DNA of 64,000 bases from Collybia mongolica (taxonomy: Eukaryota > Basidiomycota > Agaricomycetes > Agaricales > Clitocybaceae): assembly GCA_013420905.1 (NCBI GenBank), contig JAAXNY010000011.1, positions 930,001 to 994,000 on the forward strand, given 5' to 3'. The notes beneath the pieces are model-generated. The model was not told the origin of the DNA, searched no databases, and worked only from the letters and a program-made list of their open reading frames with translations. Every line of letters begins with the position of its first letter. The stretch's first letter is position 1. The position numbers and the translations under genes are program-made. Shown one piece after another: positions 35,238-46,443 of the stretch.

Positions 35238-36823
35238 ATGCACAGGGATCCTCGATTTATCGACAGCATATTAGGACCACATGTGGTTGGCGTGATGATG
35301 GCGATCTTCCTCTTTGGTCTGGTCACCATTCAAGCATTCACCTATTTTCAGAATTATCCAGAGGATTCAAGAGGGACTAAGGTTTTGGTTTGTGTTTTTT
35401 GTTTCTCTTTGGCTTTCATTGTGAAGGCTCACCTGCTGGACATAGGTGGGCTTCGTCTGGTATGTTGAACCCGACACTGGTTTCGTGTATGATATTCATA
35501 GAACCCACACCCAAGGGTGCTCTTATTTGCGCATACATTAATTAGCTCGTTTTCATTATATCGAAGAGCAGTAACGGACTTTGGGCGGATGAGTGATCTC
35601 GAGAGCTATCCAGAAGCTCTGTGTGGAGCGTTTTCTTTGTCTGGAGTAATTGGGGCAACCGTGCAGGTAAGAGATATTTCCTCAGGACTCTGGGGACTTC
35701 ATTATATCAGGAACGGTTGTTGCTTGTTACAGTCGTACTTTGCATATCGATTACGAATGCTTTCGGGCCGGTCGGCCATTGCCAAACTTTGCTGGGGGCT
35801 CTCCTTTCTACGAATGGTCAGCATTATCGCCATTTCTGTAACGACCTGCCGCGCGAAGACGGTTGAAGAATACGTTGTTCAATATGCATGGCTGGTCATT
35901 GCTTCCCTGAGCATATCGGCGTTCGTCGACGTCATGATCGCGGCGGCTCTGTCGTATTGCCTGTATATGAGGAGGAGGGATGTGTTCAAGCAGTGAGTAA
36001 CAAGATTTCTATTCTTCGCCTGCTTTTTGAGCGGAATGTGTAGTGCTCAGCGGGTTGTTGACAAGCTCATAGCTTGGTCTATTCGTGAGTCTTTGTTTTA
36101 TACTTAGTGCTCGGTTCTAAATTCAACTTTTAGATACGGGCGCTTTGACGAGGTATGCTGAACGAAAGTGCTGTTCTTCAGATTCTACTTGGCTCAATTT
36201 ATTGCCAGTGTCTCGAGCATTCTTATGCTTGGTCTTGTAAGCCTTGATTGCTTTCCCCTATCTCCTTAAACTCACAACCTTTTAGTATGTGGCCGTGGAC
36301 GGTTTTGCATGGATGGCAGTATATCTGGTACTTTCCGGGCGTAGGTGTTCCGAAAACTGCGTAGAGGATTTCTCTAACTACATCCCAGTTTTCGCCAATT
36401 ATCTTTTGGGCTCGTGCGTAGAAAATTATTTTGCTCGGATGCGCGTTTGACATAGAAACAGTCTCAATGCTCGGCAATCGCTCCGTAGCGATATGTATCC
36501 AAAGCTCACGTTTCTGGATATGGCAACATTCCAAGCGGACCCATTGCGACTACCACCAACAGTACGTAGTGATCAACTTGTTTTTCTTTCTGCTTAAAGA
36601 ACACACTCAGTCACAGAGTCTTCAATCAGTGACAGTTGAACTCAGTACTACAGAGTCAACCTTTCGTGAACACGTTGAACGTGCTACTGCGATTATGAGA
36701 ATAGATAAGCTTACTGTAAATTTCCTCGTTATCATTGGCGGCCTGAGCTCATCTTTCGTGAACAGGATCTGGAGCGGGGGAGTTCCGCAAGATAGCAATG
36801 CGTCATATAAGATGGCGCTTTAA
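35238..36823 (+). CDS. DUF6534-type multi-pass membrane protein
   Basis: Agaricomycete-specific membrane protein family of unknown function. It starts 'MHRDPRFIDSILGPHVVG' followed by TM 'VMMAIFLFGLVTIQAFTYFQ', matching the usual start of this family. Later exons give TMs around 'LCGAFSLSGVIGATVQ', 'SYFAYRLRMLSGR', 'WGLSFLRMVSIIAISVTT' and 'YAWLVIASLSISAFVDVMIA', with the family motif 'YCLYMRRRDVFK'. Then come 'DKLIAWSIHTGALT', a helix near 36290 ('YVAVDGFAWMAVYL'), and the C-terminal motif 'VFANYLLGS' plus 'LNARQSLRSD' (about 36385-36495), typical of the end of the conserved domain. A hydrophilic tail follows after an intron with donor gtacgt at about 36563; the stop at 36821-36823 is the likeliest end, but the last exon may be shorter. 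Several family members neighbour each other in other genomes, but here it stands alone. Confidence 0.78.
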
Positions 36824-37553
36824 TCATTACATCAAATACCACATAACAAGATACCTATACACAATGTACAATATAACAACCTTCCATTCCCGTGATACCT
36901 GATACATCCCATAATTCAGTCTCACAAGCGTCGCTTATCTACCTTGTGGCAGGCCTGTCAATGTCGCTCATGGCAAGTGCCCTCAGACCCCATTTATACG
37001 GAGTCGGGTTTGACATTAAAGCTCAGGCGGTGTTTCAGGCCGGAGGGAAATCTATATTGGGAGGCTCGAACACATCCCCTCCAATGTCGGGGGCTGGTAT
37101 ATCTTGGCAAGATACGCGGTGTTCAAAACCATATTGTTGCTCTCTGGCTTCGAAATCCACACCCGACGACAATAGTGCACAGTACCAGACGCGTTGTATG
37201 GTCAAATGCATCAATAGTTGATCCAACATCTACCTGTGACATTGTGAGCCACGGAACAATATAAATCCTTTTTCAAGTAGATCAGAATTCGAGCAGTATC
37301 CAAGGACTTGGCTAGGCGGTCGCTTCTGCCAGAGTCGCCATGGGGTTTGAGTTGAGGCGATCCCAAATCGCACGCCGCAAAGCGGACGAATTCAAGGGGC
37401 AATTGTACAGAACACGATATGTCGGCGGTGATGGATGGGCTGGAGGGGTCCGTTGTCCGCACACGTGGAAGTGGTCGTGGGGACCGAAGCCCTCTTGAGT
37501 TTTCCTGACGATTCTTGATCAAGGTGAAACATGAAGGAAATTCTCTGGGATTT
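36824..37553. other. convergent intergenic region
   Basis: Lies between the ends of the DUF6534-type gene (+) and HEM4 (-). A minus-strand frame at 37211-37582 and a plus-strand frame at 36892-37221 are open, but neither has a recognisable motif or a credible splice continuation. I make no gene call. Confidence 0.35.
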
Positions 37554-38549
37554 TTAGTTTTTAGAGTCCCGTTCGGTGGCAACGATTGCAGTCAACAGAT
37601 CCTGCGGGTTAGGATTTGGTGCTGTGACATCCACCGAGATATTGAGTTCATCCAGCATGAATGATGCTGTGACAGGTCCAATCGCAGCTGTCCGGGGTGT
37701 AGGAAGAGGGCTCTCGTTGATTTTGCCCGGGTCCGATGAGGGAAGTTGGAAGTATTTCCGTAGAATGGGTGTTACAAACCCCGCAGCGGAGGGGGCAAAA
37801 TGGATGATCCACCATTGCTGAGGTTCTAATTCGCCATAGAATCTTCGTCAGATTATAACATGATTGGGAGACGCCACCACAAACCTGTGGGGACGGATTC
37901 CATGGCTTTTGCCAAGTCCTCTTCAAAGCTAGTTGATCCCTGAGTCTCGTAGACCTTCAGTGATCGCAGTTCGATACCAGCTCTTTCTAGGATCTTCGGT
38001 ACAGTGTCCCGGTTCTTATCTCCGGTAAGATACAACAGTTTTTTGGGCCTTTCCTGTGGCCCATGCAGGATGAATTGAGCGAGTCGTTCACCCGTCCCGG
38101 AAGGTTCACCTCGTAGAATTGCTGGTGTGAACTTTGTACTACCATATGTCTCGCCGACTTCTGATAGTGCGGCTGCTGTACCATGGCCTACCACAAAGAA
38201 TGGGATCGTGGTCCAACTGCCTACGGTATGCCGATGAAGCGTAGGGACTAGCTAAGATATTCCAACTAAACTGACCTCCGGATGGCTCCCCTGCGTCTGG
38301 TGGGAGTTTCACGAGATCATGGACCACGCTTTTCCATGCCTCGCATGCTCTTCCACTTGTAATTATGACCCCATCGAATCTCTCAGCAGCCGGACCCTCG
38401 TTGATGATCGATTTAAGGCTTGAAAGGTTAACGAAGACAGTTTCGAGCACTGGCACCGATATCGCGTGATACCCAGCCGCATTGAAAGCGTTTTCGTATC
38501 TGTCACCTGGGATTGGTGAGGGTTCCCGGAGTAGGAGCACATTGGGCAT
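37554..38549 (-). CDS. HEM4: uroporphyrinogen-III synthase
   Basis: Cyclises hydroxymethylbilane with inversion of ring D to uroporphyrinogen III in heme synthesis (cytosol). The start gives 'MPNVLLLREPSPIPGDRYEN', with 'HAISVPVLETVFVNLSSLKS' and 'RFDGVIITSGRACEAWKSVV', the HemD-type N-terminal half. An intron at about 38277-38222 leads to 'VVGHGTAAALSEVGETYGST' and 'PKKLLYLTGDKNRDTVPKIL', 'LRSLKVYETQGS'. A second intron (about 37889-37830) leads to 'QWWIIHFAPSAAGFVTPILR', 'TAAIGPVTASFMLDE' and the C-terminus 'ATERDSKN', stop at 37556-37554. The order of blocks is canonical and length (about 290 residues) fits. Its start is 172 bp from the divergent citrate carrier gene, so the two probably share a promoter region. 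Confidence 0.9.
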
Positions 38550-38721
38550 TAGGATCTATGGGTGAGAGTAGGAAGGGAATGAAAGGGAAATGGTATTCGA
38601 AGTTGATCGGCCGCCTGAGCCGACGAGCCATTTTTTTGTGCACACGGTGTGACCCAAAGAGCGTGTTTTTCAAATCGTTCCTCGCTTCTTACCACGAGCA
38701 GTTTCAACGTTGCCCTGAACA
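38550..38721. promoter_or_regulatory. divergent promoter region of HEM4 and the citrate carrier gene
   Basis: Only 172 bp separate two start codons pointing away from each other. Transcription start sites of both genes must lie in or next to this stretch, unless a 5' exon was missed. I see no convincing TATA box for either direction. Both products serve mitochondrial metabolism or heme supply, so shared control is plausible but unproven. Confidence 0.5.
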
Positions 38722-40063
38722 ATGGTCTTTCAAAAGGAAAAACCGATACATTCGCTGTGAGTGATTTGTACGTGAAAACGACGCATATGTGAGCTCGACC
38801 TTTTCAAGGTTCGCTGGTGCGACAGCAGGAGCCATTGAAGCGTGAGTGCGTTCATACATGTTGTTATGTATCGTTCTCAACAATTTTAGATTGCCAGGTT
38901 TGTAACATATCCTACTGAATTTGTCAAAACTCGCTCGCAGTTCGGGGGAAAGGCAAGTACACTTCCCCGCGTTATCTGACCATGCTCTTACTTCTTAATT
39001 CAGAGAGAAAGCCCCCTGACGATTATAAAAGAGACCGTGAAAAACAAGGGCATTGTTGGACTCTACTCGGGATGTACAGCGTTGATTGTTGGGAACGCGG
39101 TGAAGGCTGGAGTGCGGTTTGTTAGTTATGACCACTTCAAACAAATGCTGGCTGACCCCCAGGTGAGTATGGCTTTGCCCTACCATTAGATCCTTAGCTG
39201 ATGCAGCCATTAAGGGAAAAGTCAGTGCTCCTCGAAGTCTGCTAGGTATGCGCCATGTTCCTGCCGTCTATTCGATCTAATCTTGTGGGAGCACAGCTGG
39301 CTTAGGAGCAGGAATGACAGAAGCGATCTTCGCTGTTACCCCTTCGGAGACAATCAAGTCGGTGTCCTTCCACAGCCCAGATCAAAATGCACATTTACAA
39401 GTCTATGTAGGACAAAGCTCATCGACGATGCAAAAAGGCCTAATCCACAATATCGTGGTCTGGTCCATGGAACAGCTTCGATCGTGCGGCAGGAAGGAAT
39501 AAGAGGAATTTATAGAGGGCTTTTCCCTGTGGTACGTTCACAAGCTCAGCCCCTTGTCATTTTATTGACGCTTGTTAAGATGATGAGACAAGGCGCCAAC
39601 TCGGCCGTTAGGTTTACAACTTACACAACGCTGAAGCAGTTTGTGCAAGGCACTGCGCGACCAGGGCAGACCCTACCAAGTGCAATCACGTTTGGAATCG
39701 GCGGGATAGCAGGACTGGTGACGGTTTACACCACGATGCCCCTTGAGTGAGTATTTTATGAAGTCTGAAATTTCAAGTAATTGAGGCCCTTTCAAGTGTT
39801 GTGAAGACACGGATGCAGTCACTTGAGGCTCGGGCACAGTATCGAAATACTTTCCATTGTGCATATCGAATTTTTACGGAGGAAGGAATTTTGCGATTCT
39901 GGACGGGCACGACCCCCCGGCTGGCACGCTTAGTGGTGAGTTCTACTTTTTTGAACAAGTATCATGGTGCTGACCCCAACGCTGCTCTTGATAGCTGAGT
40001 GGTGGAATTGTCTTTACGGTGTACGAAAATATTATCAAGGTGATAGGAGGACGAGAGCAGTAG
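38722..40063 (+). CDS. CTP1: mitochondrial citrate/tricarboxylate carrier
   Basis: Exchanges citrate and other tricarboxylates across the mitochondrial inner membrane (SLC25 family). Short first exons give 'MVFQKEKPIHSLFAGATAGA' then 'IEAFVTYPTEFVKTRSQFGG' (first carrier repeat, PxE/D-x-x-K/R-x-R type). 'VGLYSGCTALIVGNAVKAGV' and 'RFVSYDHFKQMLADPQ' follow, then the second repeat 'AIFAVTPSETIKTKLIDDAK' and 'GIRGIYRGLFPV', 'MRQGANSAVRFTTYTTLKQF', and the third repeat 'TVYTTMPLDVVKTRMQSLEA' with 'ILRFWTGTTPRLARLV'. The last exon reads 'GGIVFTVYENIIKVI' and ends 'GGREQ' with the stop at 40061-40063. The three repeats are complete and the residues are those of CTP1 rather than other carriers. The third intron starts with GC instead of GT (see findings). 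Confidence 0.92.
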
Positions 40064-40355
40064 CGAACGAACATTGGACTTTTCATAATCCACCAGGGTG
40101 GATCTTGCGAACTATGTATACTAGATGGAACGCAGATACTTGTCCTTGGCCTCTCTATTCATGTCCCTGTGCCGATCCATCCGATTGGGGATATGATCTT
40201 CGGTTTCGATTTGTTTGCCGCAAAACGTGGTCCTTAACCGGAAGCATTTTCCAGTGCAAGCCCTTGCTTACTCCTTGAACACACTCCTTCAACGTTGTTA
40301 CCTTCTGACAGCTCTTAGAATACATCCCTGCCACGCCCAACAGCCTGAGCGGTAA

Positions 40356-43300
40356 ATGTACTCAAGTGACGACACACGGTCAGGCTGGGGCACTATAGGG
40401 AAAATTCTTGACTTCATTAAGCGCGAAAGTTCGTTCTTTCGACTACACCTGATCGCTTTCACCTTTATACCACTCTTTTTCTCGGGAATATTCTACGCGT
40501 GCAATGGTCGTTTTCACATACATTACCTGGATAGTCTGTTTTTCTGTTACTCTGCGATGACCGATACGGGCCTTACAACCGCCAACTTATCAACACTCAC
40601 GGCTTGGCAGCAAACAATATTATACTTGCAAATGATGCTTGTGAGTACTTGGGCATAGATAACCTCTTGTCCATGATTTGACAGAGATTTGACGCTGTTA
40701 CGGTCAGGGTGACACGACTACTGTGTCTTGGATCATGGTTTTGGTTCGGAAGTGAGTCGTGACAAGTTGATCGTGGCGGCGACCTTGCTGATGCAAAAAC
40801 AGACATTACTTTCGCACTGAGTGTGAACATATCGTATCTTCGCGAAAGCGCTCGGCTGGACCAGAAAAGCGCCTACGGCCTATATCGAGCCCGATCCTCC
40901 AACAACCGATCGTCATCAAGCGCCCAGACTCTATCACAAATGGCCAAACTATCGACGATTATGGCCATACAATTCATGTCACGAAACCTACTCCAAATCC
41001 CACCTTGGTAGACCGAATTTCGTTCCACCAGGAGAATCCCAAGACTGAGGAGCCAGAAGAACGACACATTTCTGACGCTCGTACATTTTCGTCCTCACCA
41101 CGCGCTATCAGTATTGCACTCCCCACGATGTCACTCCACCAAGATCAAACCTCTCCATTATCCCCAACGTCCGTTCTGCGACAGCGCCGGGTCCTGACTT
41201 TCAATGAGGCTATGCCCTTCCCGCAGCGGAGTCTGACAATTATAACCAATCTCCAGAATGATGCTGCTGCACCGATTGATCGGAAATATCAAGACTTTGG
41301 TGGGTTCCCCGGCCCATTGGAGATTGCAAATAGTCTCTTCAAGCGCGTAGCACCGTCGACATATCGCAAACTCCAGCGAAAAATGACTATTCCTTATACG
41401 ACGACACTTGAAAGAACGCTGACGCGATCAACAAGGAGTGGAATCACGGTTGGCCGAAACTCGGATCTCCATACCGAGGAAATGACTGATGAGGAGCTTG
41501 TGGAGATCGGCGGTACGGAATACCAAGCATTGAGACTTTTGAGTTACCTTATACCAATCGTGCGTCCCCATGTATTAGCCGGAGTTTTGATTGTCTTATT
41601 GTGCGACGTTGCCAGTACTTTGTCAGTATCCAACTTTTCGCATATATTCTATATGCACCATGGTTATCCTCTACGACGAAATATGATACTGCTTTCGAAG
41701 CCCAACCTCGACTTGTCCAGAAGCCATGGTACGAACACCGTTTTCGTGACGCTTGTCATTCATCTGAAGTGCCATCAATAGGTTTTCACTGTTTCTAGTC
41801 ACCTCAGCTTATACAGGAACGGGTCTTACGCTCATGGACACGTATGCATACCCACTTCCGATATTAACATACCACTTACTTCGGATTCTAGCTCTATGAT
41901 CCCGTTTCAACAAGCATACTTAATGGTTTGTGAGTCAACTCCACGCCTTTAACGGAGGGCTTATACACTAACAATAATAAGTTGGCATAATGTTTGTGCT
42001 TTTGGCGGGTAATCATGCGCAGGTCAGTCCATGCTCGTTTGAATTTCATCTCGCGCGCTAAGATCGATTCTTTTCATTCAGCCGATCTTGTGAGTTTGAA
42101 GCATTTACTCTTATCTGCTCCGTTAACGTTTCAACTTTCCTTCCAGCCTCCGGTTTATTATGTATGGCGTCTAAGTTGAGTCTTCATCATATTACTTACA
42201 TGACACAGCTGGGTAGGGTCAAGATTCACCCTGGAAGGGTCCACGGCGGAACGGACATTAGATTTTCTTCTCCACCACCCGCGAAGGTATGCTTATTTTT
42301 GTGCCCTACGCTTCAGAATTTACAGAAATGCCCTACAGATGTTTCCTATACCTGTAAATCCAATGTTTGAACATAGTCGACACTGGCTGATACCCGTTCC
42401 AATAGATTTCCTAGCCACCAGACTTGGTTCCTATTTATGGTTCTCATTTTGCTCAGGCAGGTGACCAGTTATTTCAGTGTGCAGGGATACTTAACATCCC
42501 TGCAGTGCCATTGAGTGGTTGGCGTTTGGCGTCTTGAGTATGACTATTTTTCAGATGCCCTGACCGTATTTGATATCTGTCACTCTAAAGATACTGGCCT
42601 TGAATCGTTTAAATCCTTACCGGTGGCATCCCGTGTCATTCTTGGCCTTTTCCAAGGAATCGCGGTTCGTGCTTCTGGGTTGACCATCATACCTATCGGG
42701 TCACTCGCGCCTGCATTGCAGTATGTCCCTTTGCTTTGTATGATGCCAAAAACAACATACGAAAGCTGTACACCCCCAGATTTCTCTATGTCGTTCTGAT
42801 GTACATTGCTGTCAGTAGAATTTTCGTTTTTTTCAGACCTGTTAATTTCTCACCCGGCGTTAGGTGTATCCTGTGAGAATCGTTCTCTGAATATAAGCCG
42901 TCATGGAGCTAACTGTATGACGACAGGTTGCTATGTGCATCCGCGCGACTAACGTGTAAGTGTCTGTTGCGTTTTTTTAGTGTAGACAATTTCCTTAGTT
43001 AACCGAATTCAGATACGAAGAAAAATCTCTGGGGGTTTTTGAACCTCCTGAAGGCGACATTACTGAGGATCTAGACAAGCTGGAGGTACGGGAGCGTGTC
43101 GGGAAGTATGTGGGGTGGCATCTACGGCGCCAGCTTTCTATCGGTGGGCTCTTTTCGATAGTATATCCCCTCTGGTAGGCCTTTGTTGATGCGCACAGCA
43201 AGATATTTGGTGGCTTGTATGGGGGATCTTCATCGTGACTATCGCGGAGCGGGATAATCTCATGGATGAGACCAAACCCTGGTTCAACATGTTCGCCATC

Positions 43301-43683
43301 ATCTTTGAGCTGGTTTCAGCCTTTGGTGGAATTGGTTTAAGTCTTGGTTTCCCAAACGTACGTGCTTCTCAAGGTGAATATATTTTGCGCCTTGTGACTG
43401 ACGCCTGAGGCTAGGACAATTATTCCCTCGTCGGCGCAATGCACCCAATATCGAAGCTGGTGGTCATGGTCATTATGTGAGAGATCCCATTGGCATGGAG
43501 TTGGTCCCCTGATACTCATGGCCTGACAGGGTACGTGGTCGCCATCGCGGGTTACCTGTAGCAGTGGATCGTGCAGTACTGCAACCCGCCGAGCTCTCGA
43601 ACGCCGAGCGGTTAAAAAGTGCCCAGAACACGGACCAGGGTCCCCCACAGCAGGCCTTCAACCTCGACCCGGGTGGAGTGTGA
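40356..43683 (+). CDS. TRK-type plasma-membrane potassium transporter
   Basis: High-affinity K+ uptake protein of the Trk/Ktr/HKT family. The start 'MYSSDDTRSGWGTIGKILDF' leads into TM 'LHLIAFTFIPLFFSGIFYAC', then pore helix 'HIHYLDSLFFCYSAMTDTGL' and the selectivity-type loop 'TDTGLTTANLS'. After 'WQQTILYLQMML' an intron leads to 'SWIMVLVRKHYFRTE' and a long hydrophilic loop (about 40830-41520) with Ser/Pro-rich sequence, the usual long cytoplasmic loop of fungal TRKs. Downstream exons give 'YFVSIQLFAYILYAPWL', further membrane helices to about 42800, 'EKSLGVFEPPEGDITEDLDK', 'RERVGKYVGWHLRRQLSID', 'WWLVWGIFIVTIAERDNLMD', and the last pore block 'FGGIGLSLGFPNDNYSLVGA'. The end is 'RGRHRGLPVAVDRAVLQP' with a tail ending 'FNLDPGGV', stop at 43681-43683. 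Exons between 41800 and 42900 were joined only roughly. Confidence 0.87.
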
Positions 43684-43829
43684 TGAGTACTATTTCTGCA
43701 TTGCCTTGGGTTATTTATGGTCTCCTTCTGTTTATTCTTTCGGGAAGTTACTGCGAGATTATATCCATATCGTACATACATATTTATACATGGGGCAATA
43801 TTCGTATTAATTACAACTACAAGGGCCCG

Positions 43830-44463
43830 TCAAGTGCGGGTCACCGCTCCGTTAGTAATGACTTGATTCAACACCACGACTCTCCTGCGATCTACGATTG
43901 GGGAGCCATGAACCGGGATGCTGGGGGGTTTGGGGATAGGGATGCTCTGATCTTGTTCGATGCTGTGGATTGAACCAGGGCTTGTTTTCAGTTTCTATAT
44001 GTATGGGAACCCCAGGATAGCACATACACAACGTTGAGGGAAGACGTCAGTTGATGCTGCACGGGCACGTCATGGATTACAATGGCCTCCGACAGCACCG
44101 CAGTGTAGAAAAGCCCTACAGAGCCAGCCTATTACAACACGGTCAACATCCAGGCCGCTGCAGGTCCCATTGGAGCGAAGGAAAGCTCACGGTGAAGAAA
44201 TCGTTCGGGTCACTGGCAGCTGGGACTTGGACTTCGCCGCTGAACGCAAGCGCCGCCCCCGTCTCCTGGAACTTCTCGCCCTGCAGCAGCGTCTTGTACT
44301 TGTCGCGGGAGACCTTGACGCCGTTGACGGTGATGCTGGCGTCGTTTGACAGGAACGCCGCCAGCGCGTCGTCGAGGGCGCCGGGCGTGGTGGCTTCGAC
44401 GATGGCGGAGATGTGGCCTTTGGCCCAGCTCGCGAGTTGTGGGAGGACAATTCTGGAGGTCAT
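43830..44463 (-). CDS. small NTF2-like/SnoaL-fold conserved protein
   Basis: About 155 residues in three exons. Exon 1 starts 'MTSRIVLPQLASWAKGHISA' and gives 'DDALAAFLSNDASITVNGVK', 'VSRDKYKTLLQGEKF', 'ALAFSGEVQVPA', ending 'NDFFT' at a gtgagc donor (about 44190). Exon 2 (about 44118-44040) gives 'AGSVGLFYTAVLSEAIVIHD' and 'VPVQHQLTSSLNVV'. Exon 3 begins near 43970 after a ccacag acceptor and gives 'IEQDQSIPIPKPP', 'VDRRRVVVLNQVI', with the stop at 43832-43830. The pattern of a short helix, a four-strand sheet and a cone-shaped domain is that of the NTF2-like superfamily as I know it from basidiomycetes, where this exact family is common and uncharacterised. No signal peptide. The reaction, if any, is unknown. 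Confidence 0.75.
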
Positions 44464-44515
44464 GCTGGGTTTGGTGGGTTTATTGGGTTTTGGTCAGTCG
44501 GCTTTTTCTCGAGGT

Positions 44516-44541
44516 ATTTTATATATAGGAGGGGGGGGGGG
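44516..44541 (-). promoter_or_regulatory. TATA-like element and poly-G tract upstream of the NTF2-like gene
   Basis: On the minus strand the sequence reads CTATATATAAAA at about 44527-44516, some 55-65 bp before the start codon of the NTF2-like gene, a suitable distance for a core promoter with a short leader. Next to it, at 44531-44541, lies an unbroken run of 11 G on + (C on the gene's strand). Assignment as promoter is inference from position and sequence. Confidence 0.45.
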
Positions 44542-44940
44542 TCGGAGGTCGTACGCGCCGATATTACCTCAGTAGGATTGCGAAATCAGCGCTCGGGTAG
44601 GTGTGAACGGCCTAGGGACGCAGTTATTACGGTACCGGGCGTGGAGTGCGCTGGCCCGGGGATGTGGCGATGACTTTAATAGTTCGATTATTTCGGATTC
44701 CAGAGGTATTTGAAAGGGTTAGCGCAGCGATAGGGTTTGTCATCGAATATAATATGAAGTCGTCTCATGGACTTGTTTCGTAAAGCCGGTCCTTTTGCTC
44801 GTACTATTCGCGGCTACACCTGCGATGTCGTAAGATAGAATCTATTTATGAATTACAACAAAAGCGTGTTATAAACCCATAAGACCTACAAAGGGCTTAT
44901 TGAGTGTGTCCAAGTGTCTAGTAAGGCAGAGCGTAACCTA
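44542..44940. other. intergenic between NTF2-like gene start and histone-chaperone stop
   Basis: About 400 bp upstream of the NTF2-like gene and downstream of the Rtt106-like gene, both read leftwards. No gene is seen. Confidence 0.4.
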
Positions 44941-46443
44941 TCAATCGTCTAATTCATCTTCCTCGAGGTCGTCGCCACTCTCCGGACCCATCATGTCATC
45001 CTCCATCATATCGACGACCATGTCTATCGCGGCACGGCTCATCCGCGGCATCGCCCCGGGTTTCATCAGGGGATGGTTTTCCTCTTTCAGCTCTTCCTCC
45101 TCATCCCCACCCTCGCTGCCTTCCGCATCGCTTTCATCCGGGTCCCCGCCACTTTCGCCCTCCCCGCCTTCGTCGGATGACTCGCTCGAAGACGAGGACG
45201 TGTCCCCCAGCTCGTCCGAGTCCATCTCAAAGTCCTCATCTTCCTCGTCCGAATCCTCGGGCTGCTGCGCAACGGCCCCCACCACAGCCTGCGGTGCCTT
45301 CCCAAACAGGTGGCGATACGCGCGGACCCACCCGTCTATCCCAACCTTCTCCCGAGCATCCACGAGGCTGAACTCCGTCTCAACGCCCATATCCTCGCCA
45401 TCCTCGCCCTCCGCCGCCTCCTCCCCGCTCTTGCGCGTCAAGACCACCGAGCACGTGCGGCCGCTCGCGTTCACCACGCGCACGCCGTCCGCCTTCCCGA
45501 TGAGGTCCTCGACCGCCCAGAACTCGCATGGCTTGCTCTCGCCCCACAGGATTCCGGCGGCCATGAACCACAGGCTCCCCGGTTTGGCGCCGCGGTACGC
45601 CTCGATGCCTGGGACGCCGTCGTCGAGCGCGCTGGCGCCCGTTCCGGGGCCGGTGCAGACGCTTTTGAATACACTCGGGCGGGGCTCGAGGAGCGGGATG
45701 TCGAGCATCGCGAGGAAGGCGCGGATGGAGGGCAGGGTGGGGTTGCCCTTGGGGGCTGTGGTGACCTCGGGAGTGGGGGCGGTGTGTGTTGTTGTTGTTA
45801 GAGGGGACGACGCGGTGGCGTCGAGGCCGAATATGACTTGTTGGGATGCAGCGGGGGAGGTGCTGTTGGCTTTGCCGCGCTCTGTTGTGTCGGTTGAGAG
45901 GAGGACGACTGTCCAGTGGGGTTTCGTTTTTCCTCGGGTGGGTAGGAGGAAGGCGCGGGTTAGGGCAGCGCGGGGGACGGTGGCTTCGAGGGCGTGGGTG
46001 GTGGAGTGGGTGAATTTGAGGGAGGTTTTGCAGATGGTGATGTCGACCTTTTTGCGGATGGGGGAGGTGGCGGAGACTGAGTGGAGGGTGAAAATTTCCT
46101 CATCTGGGGTGGTTGTAGCATCTTCCAGTGTTGAAGATTTCTGGCGTTTGGACGCCTGAGATGTGGCGTCTGCGTCGTCTTCCCTCGACCGCTTTGATTC
46201 GCCTGGGTGTCGCATCATGCTGTTGAGGATCTTGGTGGCCTCTTGTTGCTTGTCAGGCCACTGTGTCCGTGCCTCGGGCGTCGAATCTGGAGCACACTCT
46301 GCGCCGGCCACGAAGCGGATGAGGGTGTCCAGGACATACTCAGCTGAGGAGTCGGGGGCGCCACAGAGGATCCTGATTTTCTTTGCCACATCGGCGGGGA
46401 GAGATGGGAGTATCGCGCGAAGATAGGGCGCTTCGGAGGCCAT
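44941..46443 (-). CDS. Rtt106-type histone chaperone domain protein, acidic tail
   Basis: A single uninterrupted frame of 500 codons. The N-terminal 95 residues are a helical domain ('MASEAPYLRAILPSLPADV'), then a basic linker 'SKRSREDDADATSQASKRQK'. A double PH-like histone-binding region of the Rtt106/Spt16 middle-domain type follows: 'VPRAALTRAFLLPTRGKTKP', 'HWTVVLLSTDT', 'QVIFGLDAT', 'VFKSVCTGPGTG', 'GIEAYRGAKPGSLWFMAAGI', 'LWGESKPCEFWAVEDLIGKA' and 'GRTCSVVLTRKSG'. The last 110 residues are very acidic (Asp/Glu/Ser runs) with a short basic patch, typical of histone chaperones. It should bind H3-H4 in the nucleus; whether it is the true RTT106 orthologue is not settled by the sequence. 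Unlike its neighbours it has no intron and the region is distinctly GC-rich. Confidence 0.85.
   Translation of the reverse strand: MASEAPYLRAILPSLPADVAKKIRILCGAPDSSAEYVLDTLIRFVAGAECAPDSTPEARTQWPDKQQEATKILNSMMRHPGESKRSREDDADATSQASKRQKSSTLEDATTTPDEEIFTLHSVSATSPIRKKVDITICKTSLKFTHSTTHALEATVPRAALTRAFLLPTRGKTKPHWTVVLLSTDTTERGKANSTSPAASQQVIFGLDATASSPLTTTTHTAPTPEVTTAPKGNPTLPSIRAFLAMLDIPLLEPRPSVFKSVCTGPGTGASALDDGVPGIEAYRGAKPGSLWFMAAGILWGESKPCEFWAVEDLIGKADGVRVVNASGRTCSVVLTRKSGEEAAEGEDGEDMGVETEFSLVDAREKVGIDGWVRAYRHLFGKAPQAVVGAVAQQPEDSDEEDEDFEMDSDELGDTSSSSSESSDEGGEGESGGDPDESDAEGSEGGDEEEELKEENHPLMKPGAMPRMSRAAIDMVVDMMEDDMMGPESGDDLEEDELDD

Noticed and set aside
44900..46159. 419-codon plus-strand frame over the histone-chaperone gene
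   Set aside because: Ser/Pro/Arg-rich shadow of the GC-rich acidic gene on the other strand, which carries all recognisable domain motifs.
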